Positions 23,970 through 32,608 of a stretch of DNA of 64,000 nt are shown here, in pieces. The DNA is from Chloroflexota bacterium (GTDB taxonomy: Bacteria; Chloroflexota; Anaerolineae; Anaerolineales; Villigracilaceae). Below the pieces are notes generated by a model, which saw nothing but the letters and a program-made list of their open reading frames with translations, made no database searches and was not told where the DNA came from. A program made the position numbers and the translations under genes. The DNA lies in contig JACRMH010000023.1 of assembly GCA_016219545.1 (NCBI GenBank), positions 26,751 through 90,750 of the forward strand. The letters are read 5' to 3'. Position 1 is the first letter of the stretch. Each line of letters begins with the position of its first letter.

Positions 23970-25589
23970 ATGAAACATCTGAAGTTTGTTGTGTTCGTGA
24001 TGGTAATTGCCATGCTGATACTTTCGGCATGCGGCGGCGGAAACGCTACCGATAAGAAAGTGGCAACTTTCATTTTTACCCAGGAGTTCGACAATTTGAA
24101 CCCGCTGTATACAAACCAGTGGTTCACGGCGATCACCTACCAAATGTGGAATTGCTATGCCTGGAACTATGATGACAAGAATGAGCCTGTGCCTGTGTTG
24201 GTGAAGGAAATGCCCACCACCGAAAACGGCGGCATTTCAGCCGATGGCAAGACAATCACATTCAAACTACGTGATGATATCGTCTGGTCTGACGGCAAGC
24301 CGATCACAGCGGATGACTTTGTCTTCACCTATAACATGACGATGGACCCGAACAACACGGTCTCCACTCAAAGCCCCTATGATCAGATCGCAAGCATCGA
24401 AGCCGCTGATCCACAGACCGTTGTTGTTACCTTCAGCGAAGTCTATGCTCCATGGGCGGCTACCATGTGGAAGGGTCTCCTGCCCCAGCATGTACTCCAG
24501 CCTGTCTTTGAAAAAGACGGCAACCTGAACTCTGCCGAATATAATCGCAAGCCGATGGTAGGCTGCGGTCCCTTCAATTTTGCGGAATGGGAAGCCGGTT
24601 CATTTGCGCGCTTTGTGGCGAATGACAAATATTGGCTGGGTCGTCCCAAGCTGGATGAGATCACCATCCGCTTCGTCCCTGACGATGCTTCGCAGATCGC
24701 GGCGCTTAAATCAGGCGAAGGCGACCTCGGTACATTCATCGCCTATTCTGATATCCCCGCTCTTGAAGAAGCCGGTATTCAAATGTTCACAGCTTTTTCC
24801 GGGTACAACGAAGGTCTCTATTTAAATCTCGGTGAAAAGGGACATCCTGCCTTAAAGGATCAGGGCGTCCGCCAGGCTCTGGCTTATGCCACTGACCGCG
24901 AGTCGCTCGTCAAAGACCTCTTGCTTGGGCGTACCGGCGTTGCCGCCACTTATTGGGACAACACGCCCTTCGTGGACCCGTCCATTAAGCCCTATCCTTA
25001 TGATGCAGCCAAAGCGAACGAATTACTCGATGCCGCCGGATGGATGGACAGCAATGGCGATGGCACCCGCGATAAGGATGGTGTTGAACTCGTGCTGAAG
25101 TACGGAACAACCACCCGCGAGATCCGCAAGGAAATTCAAGCAGTCTTCCAACAGCAGCTTCTTGAAGTGGGCATTGGCACTGAATTGATCAATGCTGAAA
25201 ACTTCTTCGATGGTTATGCCGAAGGTGGTCCCGCCGCGACCGGCGCTTTGGATATTTACGAATACTCCACCAGCGCCAACTTCCCCGATCCGCATACTTC
25301 CGAGTGGTATTGCAGCAACATCCCAACGGATGAAGCCCCGGATGGCACCAACTGGCAGGCCGTCTGCGACACGAATCTCGAAGCCCTCTTTGATCAGGAA
25401 AGCACTCAGGTGGATGCCGCTGCCCGCCAGGCAACCTTCAACCAGATCTCCAAGATGATCTTTGATCAAGGCTATTGGATCGGCATCTACTGGGATCCCG
25501 ATATTTGGGCCGTCAATTCACGCCTGATCAATGTCAAACTTTCGGGCGCAACCGCTTTCTACAACATCATGGAATGGGACCTCAAGTAA
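23970..25589 (+). CDS. Peptide ABC transporter substrate-binding lipoprotein (SBP family 5), first operon
   Basis: 539 residues. Lipobox LSAC at about residue 17, then GGGN. SBP_bac_5 fold: FTQEFDNLNPLYTNQW, TFKLRDDIVWSDGKPITADDFVFTYNM (family signature), VRQALAYATDRESLV. It binds the peptide outside the membrane and hands it to DppB/DppC. AAAAGGAGAAGAGAAA precedes the ATG. A hairpin follows the stop at 25613-25647. Confidence 0.92.
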   Translation: MKHLKFVVFVMVIAMLILSACGGGNATDKKVATFIFTQEFDNLNPLYTNQWFTAITYQMWNCYAWNYDDKNEPVPVLVKEMPTTENGGISADGKTITFKLRDDIVWSDGKPITADDFVFTYNMTMDPNNTVSTQSPYDQIASIEAADPQTVVVTFSEVYAPWAATMWKGLLPQHVLQPVFEKDGNLNSAEYNRKPMVGCGPFNFAEWEAGSFARFVANDKYWLGRPKLDEITIRFVPDDASQIAALKSGEGDLGTFIAYSDIPALEEAGIQMFTAFSGYNEGLYLNLGEKGHPALKDQGVRQALAYATDRESLVKDLLLGRTGVAATYWDNTPFVDPSIKPYPYDAAKANELLDAAGWMDSNGDGTRDKDGVELVLKYGTTTREIRKEIQAVFQQQLLEVGIGTELINAENFFDGYAEGGPAATGALDIYEYSTSANFPDPHTSEWYCSNIPTDEAPDGTNWQAVCDTNLEALFDQESTQVDAAARQATFNQISKMIFDQGYWIGIYWDPDIWAVNSRLINVKLSGATAFYNIMEWDLK

Positions 25590-25612
25590 TAAGTTAATCA
25601 AGTAAAATCGCA

Positions 25613-25647
25613 AAGGGGTTCTGTAAATTCCTTTTACAGAACCCCTT
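25613..25647 (+). terminator. Hairpin between the SBP and the permease gene
   Basis: 15-bp perfect arms AAGGGGTTCTGTAAA / TTTACAGAACCCCTT followed by CTTTTCTT. Because the operon continues 20 nt later, it probably acts as a partial terminator or mRNA stabiliser that keeps SBP transcripts above permease transcripts. Confidence 0.72.
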
Positions 25648-25668
25648 CTTTTCTTGAAGGAGACCTCC

Positions 25669-26703
25669 ATGACAAGATATATTATCCGTCGCTTGTTACA
25701 AGCCATCCCATTATTATTGATCGTCAGTTTGATCCTGTTCGTCTTGATGCAAAATGCCACGGACCCCTTGGCAACCATGGGCGGACGTACCCCTACCAAA
25801 CCTGAAGATCGCCAACGTCTCACGCGACAATTGGGGCTGGATAAACCGGTCTATGTTCAATATTTCTATTGGCTAGTGGGCAACGATTGGACGAAAGTTG
25901 ACCTGGATGGCGATGGCACTGCCGAGACTCCCGGCACACGTCACGGCGTCCTGCGCGGCGACTTCGGGACGTCCATTGTTCAAACCGGCAGACCCGTCAC
26001 AACGGTCATTTTTGAACGTCTGCCGAACACCTTGATCCTCATGCTCACTTCTGAATTCGTGATCGTTCTTGGCGCTTTATTTGTGGGAATCTATTCGGCA
26101 CTTCGACAGTATTCATTATTCGATAATATTCTGACAGCAATTTTATTTATTGGGTATTCAATGCCCATCTTTTTTGTTGCACTTTCCTCCATGTATATTT
26201 TTTCGATCAATTTTCAACGCTGGGGATTGCCGCATCTTCCAACTGTGGGAATGTTCGACCCAAAGGTGGGAAAAACCACAGGACAGATTCTTGTGCACAT
26301 GATCCTGCCTGTGTTCAGCATTGCCTTCATCAGTTTTGCGGCATACAGCCGTTATATTCGCAGTACCATGCTGGAAGTGCTCGGACAGGATTACATCCGC
26401 ACGGCACGCTCCAAGGGATTGCCCAAACGGGAGGTCACATACATTCACGCATTGAAAAATGCATCCCTGCCGATTGTGACCATCGTCGGTCTGGACCTGC
26501 CCTTATTGCTTGGAGGCGCAGTCGTTACAGAACGCATCTTTGCATGGCCCGGAATGGGCCGGCTTTTTATTGACGGAATTGACCGCGGCGATACACCGGT
26601 AGTAATGGGCATATTTATGCTGATCGCTGTTGCAGTGGTGATCTTCCAGATCATCACCGATATTGTGTATGCGTGGCTTGATCCGCGAATTCGATTCGAT
26701 TAA
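25669..26703 (+). CDS. dppB: Dipeptide/oligopeptide ABC transporter permease DppB
   Basis: 344 residues from ATG 25669 (GAAGGAG 6 nt upstream; the TTG start 15 nt earlier is unlikely). Begins TRYIIRRLLQAIPLLLIVSLILF, the hallmark of DppB/OppB. Six membrane segments, the binding-protein-dependent loop EVLGQDYIRTARSKGLPKREV (EAA-G), ending IVYAWLDPRIRFD. Forms the channel with the next gene. Confidence 0.92.
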   Translation: MTRYIIRRLLQAIPLLLIVSLILFVLMQNATDPLATMGGRTPTKPEDRQRLTRQLGLDKPVYVQYFYWLVGNDWTKVDLDGDGTAETPGTRHGVLRGDFGTSIVQTGRPVTTVIFERLPNTLILMLTSEFVIVLGALFVGIYSALRQYSLFDNILTAILFIGYSMPIFFVALSSMYIFSINFQRWGLPHLPTVGMFDPKVGKTTGQILVHMILPVFSIAFISFAAYSRYIRSTMLEVLGQDYIRTARSKGLPKREVTYIHALKNASLPIVTIVGLDLPLLLGGAVVTERIFAWPGMGRLFIDGIDRGDTPVVMGIFMLIAVAVVIFQIITDIVYAWLDPRIRFD

Positions 26704-26722
26704 CAGGAGATTGGAGTCTACT

Positions 26723-27664
26723 ATGACAACTCAGGTGAATACCCCAATAACTGTTGCGGAAGTCGAAGCGCCGCCCCTCTCGCTTGGCAACCTCACTTGG
26801 CGGCGATTTCGCCGCCATAAAATGGCCATCTTCGGCGCTGTCGTCCTTATCCTGCTGACCTTTTACTCCTTCGGCGGCGCGCTCTTCTTTACTGAAAAGT
26901 ATTCCAACTATACAAACACCAAGGAGCGCTTGCAGTCCCCCAACGCCAAGCATCCATTTGGCACGGATACGGTCGGGCGCGATATTCTTGCCCGCACAAT
27001 TTATGGCGGACAAATTTCCATTTTGATCGGCATCACAGCGGCTTTTGTGGAAGTCATGATCGGCATTTTGATCGGCGCCATCGCTGGTTATTTCGGCGGA
27101 AATATTGATGCAGTCCTGATGCGCTTTACAGAAGCCATGCTCAACATACCTCAATTGCTATTGTTGATCGTCATGTCCAAGTTCTTCTCAGGGAATGTGC
27201 CGAATATAAACATCCTCGGGCGTGAACTGAGCGGAAGCGTGATCGTCATCATCCTCATCATTGGCGTAACAAGCTGGCCCTATTTGGCGCGCATTGTGCG
27301 TGCTGAATTCTTGTCCATCAAGGAACGCGAATTCATTCTCGCGGCGCGTGCTACAGGCACATCAAGTTGGGAGATCATCTTCAAGCATATTTTGCCAAAC
27401 AGCATTGCGCCCATCGTCGTCTCTGCAACATTAGGTGTGGCCGGTGCGATCTCGCTTGAAGCTTATGTCAGCTTTTTGGGCATGGGCGTCCGTGCGCCTA
27501 CGGCCACATGGGGCAACATGCTCGAAAACGCGTATCGTTATATCGAGACCGCTTACTGGCTTTGGCTTTTCCCCGGTCTGTTAATTGTACTGATCACATT
27601 AAGCATTAACTTCCTCGGGGATGGATTACGCGACGCGCTTGATCCACGCAGCCGGACGGTGTAA
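26723..27664 (+). CDS. dppC: Dipeptide/oligopeptide ABC transporter permease DppC
   Basis: 313 residues from ATG 26723, with GGAG upstream. WRRFRRHKMAIFGAVVLILL start, HPFGTDTVGRDILARTIYGGQIS (conserved in DppC), EAA loop REFILAARATGTSSWEIIFKHILPN, end NFLGDGLRDALDPRSR. Pairs with DppB. Confidence 0.92.
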   Translation: MTTQVNTPITVAEVEAPPLSLGNLTWRRFRRHKMAIFGAVVLILLTFYSFGGALFFTEKYSNYTNTKERLQSPNAKHPFGTDTVGRDILARTIYGGQISILIGITAAFVEVMIGILIGAIAGYFGGNIDAVLMRFTEAMLNIPQLLLLIVMSKFFSGNVPNINILGRELSGSVIVIILIIGVTSWPYLARIVRAEFLSIKEREFILAARATGTSSWEIIFKHILPNSIAPIVVSATLGVAGAISLEAYVSFLGMGVRAPTATWGNMLENAYRYIETAYWLWLFPGLLIVLITLSINFLGDGLRDALDPRSRTV

Positions 27665-27666
27665 TC

Positions 27667-28662
27667 ATGGATGCGATTCATACTTTTCTTGAAGTAAAGG
27701 ATCTAAAGACCCGCTTCCATACGCCCGAGGGAACTGTGTACGCAGTCAATGGGGTTTCGTTTACGCTGAAAGAGGGTGAAACCCTGGCCGTGGTCGGCGA
27801 AAGTGGATGCGGTAAATCGGTGACGATGATGTCGATTCTGCGGCTCATCTCCATTCCTCCGGGAGAAATTGTCAGCGGGGAAGTGACCTATCGTGACAGA
27901 AACCTGCTCAAGTTAAGTGAGAGCGAGATGGAACATGTGCGTGGCAAGGAAGTCGCCATGATTTTTCAGGACCCGATGACCAGTCTCAATCCTGTTTTAA
28001 CCGTGGGCCGCCAGCTTACCGAAACTTTACGCACTCATACCAATATGGATGAAGAGCAGTCCCGTCAGCGTGCTGTCACGTTGTTGGAGTGGGTTGGGAT
28101 TCCAGATGCGGGCAAACGGCTCACCGATTATCCACATCAATTTTCCGGCGGTATGCGTCAGCGCGTGATGATCGCGATGGCTTTGGCTTGCACTCCCAGC
28201 CTGCTCATCGCAGACGAACCCACTACTGCTTTGGACGTCACCATTCAAGCGCAGATCATCGAGTTGGTGAAAAAATTAAAACAAGATGTAGGCATGGCGA
28301 TGATCTGGATCACACATGATCTTGGCGTGGTGGCCGGAATTGCAGATCGAGTCATCGTGATGTACGCCGGATTTATTGTTGAAGAAGCCGAGGTCGATGA
28401 TCTATATGACAGTCCCCTTCATCCTTACACAACTGCTCTGCTTCAAGCCTTACCGCGTGCGGACCGCCGCCGTGATAAGAATTTAAAATCAATTCAGGGC
28501 GTGCCGCCGAATTTGTTGGCTGAACCGCGCGGGTGTCCATTCGCTCCGCGCTGTGAATTCGTGAAAGAACGCTGCGTAAACGAAAATCCTTTATTGATCG
28601 AAACCGAAAATAGACATAAAGTTGCCTGCTGGGTTAACGTGAAGACAGGAGCCTTGCGATGA
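27667..28662 (+). CDS. dppD: Dipeptide ABC transporter ATPase DppD
   Basis: 331 residues. Walker A GESGCGKS, Q-loop FQDPMTSLNP, signature FSGGMRQRVMIAMAL, Walker B LLIADEPTTALD, H-loop ITHDLG, then the oligopeptide-transporter C-terminal tail GVPPNLLAEPRGCPFAPRC. The 3' end overlaps dppF by 4 nt (ATGA). Confidence 0.94.
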   Translation: MDAIHTFLEVKDLKTRFHTPEGTVYAVNGVSFTLKEGETLAVVGESGCGKSVTMMSILRLISIPPGEIVSGEVTYRDRNLLKLSESEMEHVRGKEVAMIFQDPMTSLNPVLTVGRQLTETLRTHTNMDEEQSRQRAVTLLEWVGIPDAGKRLTDYPHQFSGGMRQRVMIAMALACTPSLLIADEPTTALDVTIQAQIIELVKKLKQDVGMAMIWITHDLGVVAGIADRVIVMYAGFIVEEAEVDDLYDSPLHPYTTALLQALPRADRRRDKNLKSIQGVPPNLLAEPRGCPFAPRCEFVKERCVNENPLLIETENRHKVACWVNVKTGALR

Positions 28663-29642
28663 CCGAACCATTGGTGCATGTAGAAAACCTGACAAAACAT
28701 TTTCCCATTACGCGTGGAATTGTCATCGAGCGCGTGGTGGGTGCGGTGCGCGCCGTGGATGGGATCTCCTTCGATATTCAAAAAGGTGAAACGCTGGGGT
28801 TGGTTGGCGAAAGCGGCTGCGGCAAGACAACTGCCGGCCGAACCTTGTTGGGGTTGTATAAAGCTACGTCCGGCAAAACGATCATTGACAGCCACAGTGT
28901 CCATAACGCCAAGGGCAGTGAATTGATGCACATCCGCCGCAAAGCGCAGATGATCTTCCAAGACCCATATGCTTCGCTCAATCCGCGTTGGACGGTGAAC
29001 GCCATCGTCAGCGAACCTTTGCGCGTGCATAAACTCATCACCAATCAACAGCAGCGTGATGCACGCGTGAAGGAATTATTGGAATTGGTCGGGCTGAATG
29101 CGCGTCATATCAACCGTTTCCCGCACGAATTCTCCGGCGGACAACGTCAACGCATTGGCATTGCGCGCGCGCTGTCGTCCGACCCAAAATTCATCGTCTG
29201 CGATGAGCCCATCTCCGCCCTGGATGTCTCCATTCAGGCGCAGGTGGTAAACCTGCTCGAGAAACTGCAGGATCAACTTGGCCTCACCTATCTATTCGTC
29301 GCGCATGACCTTAGCATGGTGCGCCACATTTGCGACCGGGTGGCGGTCATGTATTTGGGCGTGATCGTTGAAATCGCCGAACGCAACGAACTTTACGAGA
29401 AACCGCTTCATCCATACACACAAGCATTGCTCTCTGCTGTGCCCGTGCCCGATCCACGCAAAGAGCGGGTGCGGAAGCGGACTATTCTGGTGGGGGATGT
29501 GCCCAGCCCGATCAACCCTCCTTCGGGTTGCCGCTTTCATCCGCGCTGTCCGGTGGCTATTGAAAAATGCAAAACCCAGGTCCCAGAGTGGCGCGAGGCG
29601 GTCTCTCAGCATTGGGTGGCTTGTCATTTGGTGAACGGCTGA
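28659..29642 (+). CDS. dppF: Dipeptide ABC transporter ATPase DppF
   Basis: 327 residues. Walker A GESGCGKT, FQDPYASLNPR, signature FSGGQRQRIGIARAL, Walker B CDEPISALDVS, end NPPSGCRFHPRCP. Second ATPase of the heterodimer; translationally coupled to dppD. Confidence 0.94.
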   Translation: MTEPLVHVENLTKHFPITRGIVIERVVGAVRAVDGISFDIQKGETLGLVGESGCGKTTAGRTLLGLYKATSGKTIIDSHSVHNAKGSELMHIRRKAQMIFQDPYASLNPRWTVNAIVSEPLRVHKLITNQQQRDARVKELLELVGLNARHINRFPHEFSGGQRQRIGIARALSSDPKFIVCDEPISALDVSIQAQVVNLLEKLQDQLGLTYLFVAHDLSMVRHICDRVAVMYLGVIVEIAERNELYEKPLHPYTQALLSAVPVPDPRKERVRKRTILVGDVPSPINPPSGCRFHPRCPVAIEKCKTQVPEWREAVSQHWVACHLVNG

Positions 29643-29744
29643 ATTTACTTTCCCGAAACTTGAAATTACAGTAAAATCCCAGCCAGTGAATATTCCCTCT
29701 TTGCGTTCAAAACGCACTCACGTTATTCGTAACGATTGACAATA

Positions 29745-29777
29745 TGCGCCATGCCAGTTGAGTCCTGTCATGGCGCA
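29745..29777. terminator. Hairpin between the two transporter operons
   Basis: 9-bp arms TGCGCCATG / CATGGCGCA with a 15-nt loop, followed by CTTGTTTTGG. It may end the first operon weakly or act as a processing site. The 180-nt gap contains no other recognisable element besides the ribosome site of the next gene. Confidence 0.45.
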
Positions 29778-29822
29778 CTTGTTTTGGGAATCCGACAATT
29801 CATATTCGACAGAGGAGGAAGT

Positions 29823-31523
29823 ATGAAACAGAAACTTTTGTATGTTGTGATCATTGCAGCCCTGGTTCTTTCTGCCTGCGGTGGAGGCGGGGCCAAACAA
29901 CCGGCCATTGTCCGCATCGGCTGGTCGAATGGACCTGATTCATTGAACCCGGGCATTGCCTGGCTGGAAGAGGCTTATACGATCTATGAATTGGTCTATG
30001 ACTCCATGTATGACTTGAATTTGGATGGTACTTTCAAATTAAGCCTGGCTGATAGTGTCAGCGCTTCTGCTGATGGCACAGTCTATACATACAAGATCAA
30101 GAAGGGAATTAAGTGGCATGATGGTCAGCCCTTCACTGCAAAAGACATTGCCTTCAGTTACACTCTTTATAAAGATCACACTGATTTCCCAACCCTCAAC
30201 TCCTATACGGAACATTTTGTATCGAGTGAAGCACCAGATGATACAACCCTTGTGCTGACCCTTGACCAGTCCATTCCAAACATTGAGAGCCGCTTGATCT
30301 TCCTTTACATTTTGCCGGAACACATCTGGAAAGACCATACGGGTAAACCATCTGAGGCTTCGGAAGATTCTTCATTGCCAACCCCCACTCCTGAACCGAA
30401 TCAGTCTGCAGAATTTGAAAATATCGAAATGATCGGCACCGGCCCGTTCAAAATGAAAGAATACCAACCCAATGAGTTCATTGATCTGGCGGTGAACACA
30501 GAATATTATGGCGGCCGCGCAAAAGTGGATGAAGTGATCTTTCAGGTGTTCAGCAGTCCAGATGTTTTGGTGCAAGCCATCAAGACCGGGCAAGTGGATA
30601 TGATCACGGAGCTTCCAAACACCAGCGTGGAATCTCTCAAGACGGCGGAGAATGTAAAGGTCGCGGTGGGTGCGCCCTTCGCTCCAAACCTGGCCGACAT
30701 TATTATCAATCAGGTCGCGCCTGAAAATTGTCCCTCCGAAGCGGATGGAGGTGTTTGTAGTGGACATCCCGCTCTAATGGACAAGCAGGTTCGCCTTGCT
30801 CTGGCTTATGCCACCGACAAGAAGAAATTGATCGACGTGGTTCTCGTTGGATATGGCACGCCCGGCATTGCCCTGATCCCTGATGGCATGGGCGAGTGGT
30901 TCAACAGTTCCATCAAGGATTTTGAATTTGATGTGGCAAAAGCCAATAAGGTTTTGGACGACGCCGGCTATAAAGATGCAAATGGGGATGGCATTCGTGA
31001 CATGCCCGATGGCTCGAAGCCGCTGACCTTCCGCATGAATTGGCCTACCAGCAGCATTGTCGGACCTCGCATGGCTGAATTGCTCGGCGACATGTGGAAA
31101 CAGATCGGCATCACCCTTGAGCCTCAAGCTGTGGAAGACGATGCATTGACCGCCAAGTGCTGCCCCGCCCTCGATTATGACATTATAATCTGGGGTTGGG
31201 TCGCTGACCCTGACCCGGCCACTTTGCTGATCATCCCTGCAACCGACCAGATCGTTACCGGCTACAACGAGACCGGTTTCTCCAGTCCGCGCTACGATGA
31301 GCTCTATGTTCAACAGGGCACGGAACTCGACCATGCCAAGCGCGTCCAAATGGTTTGGGAAATGCAGCAAATCGTGCATGATGAAGTGGTATATATCATC
31401 CCGTTCTACTATCAGCAGGTACAAGCCTATCGCACAGACAGGTTCAAGGGCTGGCTCGATAGTGAGATCAAGCTTGCTTTGGAAGACCCAACTTCCATCA
31501 TGGTGATCGAACCTGTAAAATAA
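29823..31523 (+). CDS. Peptide ABC transporter substrate-binding lipoprotein (SBP family 5), second operon
   Basis: 566 residues from ATG 29823 (AGAGGAGG 6 nt upstream). Lipobox LSAC followed by GGGGAK, very like the first SBP. Family 5 regions: RIGWSNGPDSLNPGIAW, YKIKKGIKWHDGQPFTAKDIAFSYTL, VRLALAYATDKKKLID. It contains an extra Ser/Thr/Pro/Glu-rich surface insertion (about 178-203). Different binding specificity from the first SBP is likely but not readable. Confidence 0.92.
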   Translation: MKQKLLYVVIIAALVLSACGGGGAKQPAIVRIGWSNGPDSLNPGIAWLEEAYTIYELVYDSMYDLNLDGTFKLSLADSVSASADGTVYTYKIKKGIKWHDGQPFTAKDIAFSYTLYKDHTDFPTLNSYTEHFVSSEAPDDTTLVLTLDQSIPNIESRLIFLYILPEHIWKDHTGKPSEASEDSSLPTPTPEPNQSAEFENIEMIGTGPFKMKEYQPNEFIDLAVNTEYYGGRAKVDEVIFQVFSSPDVLVQAIKTGQVDMITELPNTSVESLKTAENVKVAVGAPFAPNLADIIINQVAPENCPSEADGGVCSGHPALMDKQVRLALAYATDKKKLIDVVLVGYGTPGIALIPDGMGEWFNSSIKDFEFDVAKANKVLDDAGYKDANGDGIRDMPDGSKPLTFRMNWPTSSIVGPRMAELLGDMWKQIGITLEPQAVEDDALTAKCCPALDYDIIIWGWVADPDPATLLIIPATDQIVTGYNETGFSSPRYDELYVQQGTELDHAKRVQMVWEMQQIVHDEVVYIIPFYYQQVQAYRTDRFKGWLDSEIKLALEDPTSIMVIEPVK

Positions 31524-31530
31524 ATTTTTT

Positions 31531-31563
31531 GTTGTAGAGGCGGGGTGACCCCGCCTCTACAAC
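31531..31563. repeat. Palindrome GTTGTAGAGGCGGGG / CCCCGCCTCTACAAC
   Basis: 15-bp perfect arms with a TGA loop, 7 nt after the SBP stop. It is related in sequence to the double hairpin inserted in moeA (9615-9679). It could also act as a hairpin that limits read-through from the SBP into the permease. Confidence 0.8.
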
Positions 31564-31592
31564 ACGGAACATTTCCCTTGCAACGCTGGCGC

Positions 31593-32606
31593 ATGTTACT
31601 CAAACGATTTGGCTGGGCGCTTTTCACTATTCTCTTCGTAGTGGTATTAAATTTTTTTCTATTCCGAGTTCTGCCAGGCGACCCCGCCCGGCAGGGCATT
31701 CGCGACCCCCGCCTAACACCCGAGACAATACAGGCTATTCGAGTCAGGTTCGGGTTGGATAAGCCCATCATCAATTGTTTTGAATCGCTAAACCCGGTTA
31801 AAGTCGGGTCATGTGGGGTCAACCCGCTGGATACGCAATTCTTCATTTACGTAAAGAATTTGCTTAAAGGCGATCTGGGGCAATCGTTTTATTACAACCG
31901 TCCCGTAAAAGATATTTTAGGCGAACGCTTGTGGAATACGATCCTGCTTATTGGTGCGGGACAAATTCTGGCAATATTGATCGGTGTAGTATTTGGGCTC
32001 TTCGCCGCATGGAAGGCACGGACTGCCATTGATTATGCGGCTTTGATCTCAGGGCTGGTGGCGTGGAGTCTGCCGACTTTTTGGCTTGCCATCATTTTAT
32101 TATTCTGGGGCACCAATCATGGGTTACCGATTGGCGGAAAGGCAACGCCCGGCATGAGTTCCTATCCATTCATGCAGCAAATGGGCGACCTCTTACAGCA
32201 CTTATTTCTTCCAACTCTGGCATACACCATAATTTATATGGGCGAGTATATGCTCATTATGCGTTCCAGTCTGCTGGATGTTCTTGCAGAAGATTATATT
32301 CTTGCCGCAAAAGCCAAGGGACTATCGGCCTTCCAGATCCTGAAAGACCACGCGTTGAAAAATTCCATGCTTCCGCTCGTGACTCTTATAGCCATCAATC
32401 TTGGTTTTACTGTGGGAGGCGCGGTCCAAATTGAGACAGTCTTCTCGTGGCCCGGCTTGGGCGGTGCCATCTTTGAAGCTGTAGGCAGGAAGGATTACCC
32501 TCTCCTGCAAGGCGGATTTTTATTGATCGCAATCAGCGTCATCCTGGCGAACTTCATCGCTGACTTGACCTATTCATACCTTGACCCCAGAGTGCAGGCG
32601 GACTGA
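31593..32606 (+). CDS. dppB: Dipeptide ABC transporter permease DppB, second operon
   Basis: 337 residues from ATG 31593. A GTG at 31545 in the palindrome and a TTG at 31578 are alternatives; none has a good ribosome site. LLKRFGWALFTILFVVVLNFFLFRVLPGDPA start, EAA loop EDYILAAKAKGLSAFQILKDH, end LTYSYLDPRVQAD. Inner-membrane channel subunit. Confidence 0.88.
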   Translation: MLLKRFGWALFTILFVVVLNFFLFRVLPGDPARQGIRDPRLTPETIQAIRVRFGLDKPIINCFESLNPVKVGSCGVNPLDTQFFIYVKNLLKGDLGQSFYYNRPVKDILGERLWNTILLIGAGQILAILIGVVFGLFAAWKARTAIDYAALISGLVAWSLPTFWLAIILLFWGTNHGLPIGGKATPGMSSYPFMQQMGDLLQHLFLPTLAYTIIYMGEYMLIMRSSLLDVLAEDYILAAKAKGLSAFQILKDHALKNSMLPLVTLIAINLGFTVGGAVQIETVFSWPGLGGAIFEAVGRKDYPLLQGGFLLIAISVILANFIADLTYSYLDPRVQAD

Positions 32607-32608
32607 CC

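Noticed and set aside
30039..31424. Minus-strand frames of 131-216 codons opposite the second SBP
   Set aside because: They arise from codon bias of the binding protein; no family resemblance, no start signals.
31545..31592. GTG 31545 as start of the second DppB
   Set aside because: The codons lie inside a palindromic hairpin and encode residues not seen in DppB proteins; there is no ribosome site.
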